The notes below the pieces were generated by a model. The model was not told where the DNA came from. It was given only the letters and a program-made list of their open reading frames with translations, and searched no databases. Made by a program: the position numbers and the translations under genes. DNA of 64,000 nt from RPQK01 sp041946865 (lineage in GTDB: Bacteria > Acidobacteriota > UBA6911 > RPQK01). How positions within the stretch are numbered: the first letter of the stretch is position 1; each line of letters begins with the position of its first letter. Of this stretch, positions 59,280-64,000 are shown piece after piece. The stretch covers positions 58,266-122,265 of the forward strand of contig JBHGBF010000001.1 in assembly GCA_041946865.1 (NCBI GenBank). The letters are read 5' to 3'.

Positions 59280-60536
59280 ATGTCTATTCAAGTTGATGAA
59301 GTCAAACAGCATCTGGATCAAGGATTGGGAAGCCTGCGGGAAATGACCACTTCGGCATTCAAGGCCGTCAATGACCGCGTGAATGTCATATCTGACCGGG
59401 TTTTGGCCCTGGAACAATCCGGGGTTTCTGGACCAGGTTACCAGGGCACTGACGAAGGGACCATCATTGGTGGTGGGACAGGCCAGAAGTTCAGCCTTCA
59501 GGCGGCAATCTGTCACCAGGCCGGAATCAAGGGCACTGATGCCGGTCATGAACTGGAAGTCAGCCAGGAATTGGCCCGCAAACTGGGCAGAAAACCCAGA
59601 CCAGGCGGAATCTTCGTGCCTCTGACGGCACTGGGAAGGCCAATCCCGTTGGCCACTATCGTCAAGACGGCACCAGGAACCGGGGGTTCCGTTGTTCCGA
59701 CTTCCTACCAGGGTTCCAGATTCATCGATGTCCTCAGACCGGCAAGCCTGGTCTTGTCCCTTGGGGCAACGGTGATTGAAGACCTGGCTGGAAGCGGGGA
59801 TTGCTTGATTCCCAGAAAAACCGCTGCCTCCACGGCTTACTGGATCGATGCCGATAACGTGGCCGATGTGACCGAATCCACCCCGACCTTCGACCAGTTG
59901 ACCCTGGCAGCCAAGACGGTGGGGGCCTTGGTCGGCTTTTCCCACAAGATGCTGGCACAGTCCAATCCGGCTATCGAACAGATCCTGAGAAAAGACCTGA
60001 CCGATACGCTTTTCACCGAAATGGACAAGCAGATCTTGCAGGGGACCGGCCTGGCGTCTGAGCCCACGGGCATCTTGAATTCGGGCATCGGGACGGGCAC
60101 CTATCCGGGAGCAAACCCGGATTGGGGGGATATCGTCGGACTCGAAGCTGACCTGGCTGTGGCGAACGCTTTGCTGGAAGGCGGAAACTTCGCTTACCTG
60201 GTGGCCCCTGACTTGCTCCAGGGCCTGAAGACGACCGACAAGAACGATGATTTCAACGCCAGCCCGGCTGTGGCCGGGGATACCGGTCAGTTCATCTGGG
60301 AAAACGGAATGATGAACGGTTACAAGTCTTTTCCGACCGCGAACCTTCCGGCTGGCTATGTCCTTTTCGGCAACTGGGCGGAATTGGTGATCGGTTTTTG
60401 GGGCGTGGTCGAAATCCTGGTGAATCCGTTCTCAACAAGCGGGTTCACCAAGGGAACCGTGCTTGTCCGGGCCTTGATGGATCTTGATGCCGGAGTCCGC
60501 CATGCGGCTTCGTTCAGCGAGATCCACGGGGCCTAG
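59280..60536 (+). CDS. HK97-type major capsid protein
   Basis: 418 aa. N-terminal helical part (about 1-110, scaffold-like delta domain: VKQHLDQGLGSLREMTTSAFKAVNDRVNVISDRVLALEQ), then the HK97 fold: VVPTSYQGSRFIDVLRPASLVLSLGATVIEDLAGSGDCLIPRKTAASTAYWIDADN, FDQLTLAAKTVGALVGFSHKMLAQSNPAIEQILRKDL, FTEMDKQILQGTGLASEPTGIL, and the C-terminal KGTVLVRALMDLDAGVRHAASFSEI. No protease, portal, terminase or tail gene is visible near it. GGGAGGAGG lies upstream of the ATG. Confidence 0.88.
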   Translation: MSIQVDEVKQHLDQGLGSLREMTTSAFKAVNDRVNVISDRVLALEQSGVSGPGYQGTDEGTIIGGGTGQKFSLQAAICHQAGIKGTDAGHELEVSQELARKLGRKPRPGGIFVPLTALGRPIPLATIVKTAPGTGGSVVPTSYQGSRFIDVLRPASLVLSLGATVIEDLAGSGDCLIPRKTAASTAYWIDADNVADVTESTPTFDQLTLAAKTVGALVGFSHKMLAQSNPAIEQILRKDLTDTLFTEMDKQILQGTGLASEPTGILNSGIGTGTYPGANPDWGDIVGLEADLAVANALLEGGNFAYLVAPDLLQGLKTTDKNDDFNASPAVAGDTGQFIWENGMMNGYKSFPTANLPAGYVLFGNWAELVIGFWGVVEILVNPFSTSGFTKGTVLVRALMDLDAGVRHAASFSEIHGA

Positions 60537-60884
60537 AAGACCGTCCCCAGGGGTCTAAGTCGTGAGTCACCCCCCCATCGAAAGCAACCGCGACACCCGG
60601 CAGCCCGTTTTCGAACATGGCGGGCGTGGCCGGGACTGGGGGCCAGGCATTCTTCCGTCCCAGGATGCGCCCTGGCCCCCTTTCAACGCTTCTCGGCCTG
60701 GTGTTCAAAATGACCTGTTTCGGGCAATTTCTCAAAACTGTTTTTCCAGGTCAAAGACCCTGTGGCTGTTCATGTTACCGCTTCACAAAGGGTGAGAGTG
60801 TCAGATTAGCACCCATGTAAAGACATGGCCCCAAGTCGGATCGTTCAATGGCGGGCGACACAGACCGCTTCTCAGGGGGAAATA
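60537..60884. other. Gap after the capsid gene
   Basis: About 348 bp. Open frames here look like noise (codon bias unlike neighbours). One hairpin, CCATGT-AAAG-ACATGG at about 60813-60828, lies 57 bp before the next start and could be an operator. Confidence 0.4.
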
Positions 60885-61226
60885 ATGGCAACCGGCAAGC
60901 GAAAGTTGAGAATCTGGTGGTCATGTTCGGATTGGGGCTGCCTGGCTGTTCGCCGGGATAGGGTACCCTATTTGGGAATGCCCGTGTGGCAGATCTTTGG
61001 AAATCTCTGGAAAGAGTTGACCTTCCAGGGGAAGGGGTGTAGTTTGAAGCTGCGAGACGAGGAAGAGGGTAGCCAGGTGAAACTGGAATCCCGTACAATT
61101 TCATTGGCCCTGAGATTCGACGGCCCTTTCTCGTCTCGCAACTTGAAAGGTTTCACCCGTTCGGACTCAGGGCCTTTTTTCTTGGAGCGGACCTACCGTC
61201 TGCGCGAACAGAACGGCAGGCCCTGA
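60885..61226 (+). CDS. Unknown element protein or structured region
   Basis: 113 aa from ATG 60885, with AGGGGGA before it. Tryptophan- and basic-rich N-terminus (GKRKLRIWWSCSDWGCLAV). The second half of the frame overlaps a strong inverted repeat and a possible terminator (61043-61180), so this may be partly an RNA element and not a protein. No family recognised. Confidence 0.4.
   Translation: MATGKRKLRIWWSCSDWGCLAVRRDRVPYLGMPVWQIFGNLWKELTFQGKGCSLKLRDEEEGSQVKLESRTISLALRFDGPFSSRNLKGFTRSDSGPFFLERTYRLREQNGRP
61043..61180 (+). other. Interlocking inverted repeats with T-run (structured RNA candidate)
   Basis: TTTGAAGCTGCGAGACGAG (61043-61061) pairs with CTCGTCTCGCAACTTGAAA (61130-61148), 17 of 19 positions. 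GGCCCTGAG (61106-61114) inside that loop pairs perfectly with CTCAGGGCC (61166-61174) outside it, followed by TTTTTT. The pairs cross, giving a pseudoknot or alternative folds. Confidence 0.55.
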
Positions 61227-61249
61227 CCAGACTGCATTGGAGGTGCAGA

Positions 61250-61663
61250 ATGGCTCAGACAAACCTATCACAGTTTCCAAGCATTACGATCACCCAGAAC
61301 AGCCAGGTGATCGCGCATCACACGACCGACAGCCCCCTTTCTCATTACGGGCAGCCGGTCTGGGTGATCGAACAAGATCCCGACTTGCCGGGAGAGATCC
61401 ACTGGAGCCAGAAAGGCGGGGGTGAGTGCCGCTTGCAGGCCCTGGAGCTGCGCGGCGGTTGGCTGGTCTGCCGTCAGCCCGGAGGCTTCCTGGTTGGCAT
61501 TATCTGGAGCGATGGGACGTATTACGCTGAACTCCTGGAAGACCGGGCTGGCAGGCCAATCAAGCGACTGACCAGGCGGGCCGGGCTGCGAGTGCGGGGA
61601 ACGGTACAACTGGAACCCGAGAACCCTGACGACTTGGGCGGAATCCTGGCAGGTGGGCTATGA
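61250..61663 (+). CDS. Unknown element protein
   Basis: 137 aa, predicted mostly beta: QPVWVIEQDPDLPGEIHWSQ, LRGGWLVCRQPGGFLVGIIWSDGTYYAELLED. No family recognised. Coupled to the next gene by ATGA. In position it could encode a head-associated or DNA-modifying protein, but nothing supports a choice. Confidence 0.55.
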   Translation: MAQTNLSQFPSITITQNSQVIAHHTTDSPLSHYGQPVWVIEQDPDLPGEIHWSQKGGGECRLQALELRGGWLVCRQPGGFLVGIIWSDGTYYAELLEDRAGRPIKRLTRRAGLRVRGTVQLEPENPDDLGGILAGGL

Positions 61664-61902
61664 GACGGGCTGCCTTTGAATCCAGGATGAGCTTTGCCAC
61701 GGCCATGAACCGGCTTCAGCCGGAACGGGCCGATTATTGGGCCGGTTACATGCGCGGACTTCGACGGGCCTTCCACGGGAGAGCCTTCGGGACTGACGCG
61801 GAACACAGACTGTGGCTATCGTTGATCGGTCGAGAAGACAGCCAGGGGCGAGAAAGGGGCCTTGGCTATCGGGACGGACTGACCGGAAAGGAAGTGCTGT
61901 GA
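61660..61902 (+). CDS. Small unknown element protein
   Basis: 80 aa, basic (ERADYWAGYMRGLRRAFHGRAFGTDAEHRLWLSL). Y-W-x-G-Y-x-R-G-L is a pattern seen in small plasmid or phage proteins of unknown function. ATGA overlap with the gene before and GTGA with the one after. Confidence 0.55.
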   Translation: MRRAAFESRMSFATAMNRLQPERADYWAGYMRGLRRAFHGRAFGTDAEHRLWLSLIGREDSQGRERGLGYRDGLTGKEVL

Positions 61903-62414
61903 ACGCGACAAAGAAACTGCAATCGATTGCCTACCACGAAGCCGGGCACGCAGTCATGGCCTGGTGGCATGGGCTGGCGATCCGAAAGGCAACCATAGTT
62001 CCTCACAAGGACTACTTGGGTAGTGTGACCCACTTCAAGAAATTGCTCCCAACAGACGAGACCGACCTGAGACCTTCTCAGCGGGATCTCCTCGAACGTC
62101 GAATCATGGTCCTGCTTTCAGGCCCTGAAGCAGAAAGGAAATTTCGGGGACACTACAGCCACAAAGGAAGCGGACACGACAGACACTACGCTTTCGATCA
62201 CCTGGCGTCTCTGACCGGGCCTTCAGAAGACGAGTTGAACACGTACATGAAGCTGCTGTGGCTGAGAACTCGCCGGATTCTCGACTTCGCGCCTGTTTGG
62301 GCATGCGTCACGGCTGTCGCGAATGCCCTTCTTGAGAAAAGAAGCCTCACTGGATCGGAGATCAAGGCCCTTATAGCCGAGCGAGAAGGACTGACCGGCA
62401 AGGAACCCGACTGA
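61899..62414 (+). CDS. FtsH/M41-like peptidase domain without AAA ATPase
   Basis: About 171 aa. The zinc motif HEAGH is in IAYHEAGHAVMAWWHGLAIRKATIVP (near residue 12), followed by VLLSGPEAERKF and, later, HDRHYAFDHLASL that could give the third ligand aspartate. These match the FtsH peptidase domain; the AAA and membrane parts are absent. Such stand-alone domains occur on mobile elements. It might cleave a repressor or process the capsid protein, whose protease is otherwise missing. Start is a GTG overlapping the previous stop. Confidence 0.75.
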   Translation: MNATKKLQSIAYHEAGHAVMAWWHGLAIRKATIVPHKDYLGSVTHFKKLLPTDETDLRPSQRDLLERRIMVLLSGPEAERKFRGHYSHKGSGHDRHYAFDHLASLTGPSEDELNTYMKLLWLRTRRILDFAPVWACVTAVANALLEKRSLTGSEIKALIAEREGLTGKEPD

Positions 62415-62438
62415 AACGGAAAAAGCCCAGAAAGGACG

Positions 62439-62461
62439 GGGGCCGTAAGGCATGGCCCCCC
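62439..62461 (+). terminator. G+C-rich hairpin before the integrase
   Basis: GGGGGCC, nine-base loop, GGCCCCC, about 25 bases after the peptidase stop. No T-run; it may attenuate read-through into the integrase gene. Confidence 0.45.
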
Positions 62462-62490
62462 TTCAACGCGAGAGAAAGGAAGGAAACCCC

Positions 62491-63510
62491 ATGGGAGTAA
62501 AGGTCAAAGAGAAGGTCCGGGGTTCAGGCGTTTGGTGGATCTTCATTCATCACAAAGGGGAACGGCTTTCGAAGTGTGTAGGCACGGAGAAGGCAGCCAA
62601 CAAGGCGGCTGACCAGATTCAGGCCCGCCTGGCTCTGAACCTTCCACCAATCGAGGAAGAAGAGGAGCCAAAGCCGAAAGTTGAGAGTGTGGATGAGTAT
62701 TACAAGCGGTTCAAGCGGGTCTATCTGGATGTCGCGGTTCGGGAAACGACCCTGGAGATTTACGCGACGGCATTCGACAAGCACATTCTTCCGAAACTCG
62801 GGGAGAAGGGTCTGGACGATGTGACCAGGGCGGATATCGAAGACCTGGTTGCTGACCTGGTGAAGAAGCTGGCAAAGCCCACGATCCGGATGACGCTTTC
62901 CTGCCTGCGGGCGATGTTCGGTCATGCCCTGGAACACGAAGTGATCAGCAGGAACCCGGTCGTGAAAACCACCAAGATGTACGCGAATGCACCAACCAAG
63001 CACCAGGAAATCGAACCTCTGACGAAGACGGAAGTACCGCTGTTCCTGAAGGTATCCAAAGACCTCGACGCGCAAGCCGTGGCCCGGCGAAAGGATTCAG
63101 TGACCTACTATCCGCTGTTCCTGACGGCTATCCACACGGGATTGCGAGAGGGGGAACTGGCGGGCGTGAAGTGGTCGGACTTCGACTTCAACGGCAAGTT
63201 TGTAGCGGTCAGGCGCAACTTCGTAAGGGGTGAACTGGTCGATTACACCAAGACGAAGAAGCAGCGCCGCGTGGACCTGTCCGACGCGGTAATAACCGCT
63301 CTGAAGGCGCACAAGGGCAAAGTGCAACAGGACTGGCTGAAGAAGGGGTTCAACGAAATACCCGAATGGGTGTTTGCCAACGAAAAGCGCAAGCCTCTGG
63401 ACATGTGCAACGCTGTGCGCCGTGGCTTTCATAAGGCCCTGGACAAGGCCGGATTGCGCCGAATCCGCTTTCACGATTTGAGTAATGTCGCGAGTCGGGT
63501 TATGTTCTGA
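62491..63510 (+). pseudogene. int: Tyrosine recombinase (phage integrase), 3' truncated
   Basis: About 339 aa remain. N-terminal AP2-like/DNA-binding part, core-binding domain (SVDEYYKRFKRVYLDVAVRETTLEIYATAFDKHILPKLG), then the catalytic domain with Arg in TAIHTGLREGELAGVKWSDFD and Lys in TKTKKQRRVDLSDAVI. It reads FHDL at the HxLRH box and then changes to SNVASRVMF and stops. The second Arg, second His and the nucleophilic Tyr are gone. An insertion after position ~63480 is the likely cause. ATG 62491 has GGAAGGAAA upstream. Confidence 0.85.
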
Positions 63511-64000
63511 GTTTTACTTCGTCATCTTCTTCCTCTCCTTCTCTGAATAAGGTTGAGCTTTTCCCTTTTTCTTCCTGTCTTTTTCCCGACTTTCTTCTTG
63601 TGTCGTCCTGTTCGGGCCGCAGGACACGATCCGATAGATTAAGTCTTGCGGAAGCTCGGACGGCAGCTCGCATTTCCGATCTCGAACCATCCCTCGGAAA
63701 AACACCTGCGGTACGCCCGGCTCGGGTCTGTCCGGCGTTCTCCGCTTCAGACCGGCATAAGACAAAAGCGCCGGGTCTTCAGCGGCGCCGGCCAGCCCTC
63801 CGCCGGGCACTTTCACCTGTCGCTCCGGTTCGTCGCTCGTCGCTCCCGTGTCCGCTAAGACGGTCGAGTCGGGGATCTGCCGGCTCCAGTCCGGCATAAA
63901 GCGAAAAACGCCGGTCTTCCGCCACGGCATTCACCCGCCTCGACCTAAAACGCGGCCACTCCGCTCCTCGCTCCTCACACTCCGCGAGTACTTGTGGAAT
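63480..64000. mobile_element. Sequence joined to the broken integrase (possible insertion element)
   Basis: From about 63481 the sequence no longer continues the integrase. It begins GTAATGTCGCGAGTCGGG and holds a minus-strand open frame (63514-63930) of 138 codons whose lysine-rich end (EKDRKKKGKAQPYSEKERKK) could be a transposase C-terminus. I recognise no transposase motif, and the other end is outside the window. Confidence 0.35.

Noticed and set aside
60562..60795. Open frame of 77 codons after the capsid gene
   Set aside because: Composition is Pro/Arg/Gly-rich and without any motif, two frames are open at once and no ribosome-binding site precedes it; treated as non-coding.
61043..61148. 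Retron msr-msd or diversity-generating element
   Set aside because: The inverted repeat is suggestive, but no reverse transcriptase is encoded in the window.

Overview
The window looks like a piece of an Acidobacteriota-type chromosome: high G+C by eye, a very large CarboxypepD_reg/Oar-type TonB-dependent receptor, a winged-helix/TolB-propeller membrane regulator and MacB-like permeases, which together are typical of that phylum. This is an inference from gene content; there is no rRNA to confirm it.

Layout. (1) 1-9602, plus strand: a late flagellar block, DUF6115-like, flgF, flgG, flgA, flgH, flgI and a rod-binding/M23 flgJ, then a sigma28-type promoter and flgM, flgN, flgK, flgL, fliW, csrA. 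(2) 9372-22945, minus strand: a tightly coupled sugar operon with a Maf-like transferase, PseB, PseC, a NeuB-type synthase, an SpsF-type cytidylyltransferase, a class III aminotransferase/aminomutase, an aldo/keto reductase, a PseG-like hydrolase, two pyruvyl-transferase-family proteins and an ATP-grasp enzyme. It should make and attach a pseudaminic-acid-like nonulosonate to flagellin. (3) 23253-26580, plus: Fe-alcohol dehydrogenase, a TPP decarboxylase split over two genes, and a second NeuB with an SAF domain. (4) 26586-32644, minus: fliT-like, fliS, fliD, flaG and three flagellin genes. Each flagellin leader carries the same GGA hairpin plus a GGA Shine-Dalgarno, the expected CsrA targets. 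(5) 32907-34600, plus: double-receiver protein, CheX-like phosphatase and a small helical protein. (6) 34720-39981, minus: degenerate EAL-HDOD protein, motB, motA, flbD and a hybrid histidine kinase.

(7) 40352-54193 is metabolic and surface: erythromycin-esterase family enzyme, a XylR-like AraC regulator, a secreted FAD oxidoreductase and an Oar-like TonB receptor, then a winged-helix/propeller protein and two FtsX/MacB permeases. Two promoters share 21-bp-spaced direct repeats that look like the operators of the XylR-like protein.

(8) 54344 to about 63480 is an integrated mobile element. It starts at a displaced 3' half of tRNA-Ile(GAU) and ends in a tyrosine recombinase broken at its HxxR box. 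Between them are a MerR/excisionase-type HTH protein, a lambda-O-like initiator with repeats inside its gene, a four-zinc-ribbon protein, coiled-coil proteins, four identical small hairpins, one HK97-type major capsid protein with no visible terminase, portal or tail genes, several unknown proteins and an FtsH/M41-type peptidase. It resembles a small phage-satellite-like element and is the most novel part of the window. The last 500 bases are an unidentified insertion or flank.
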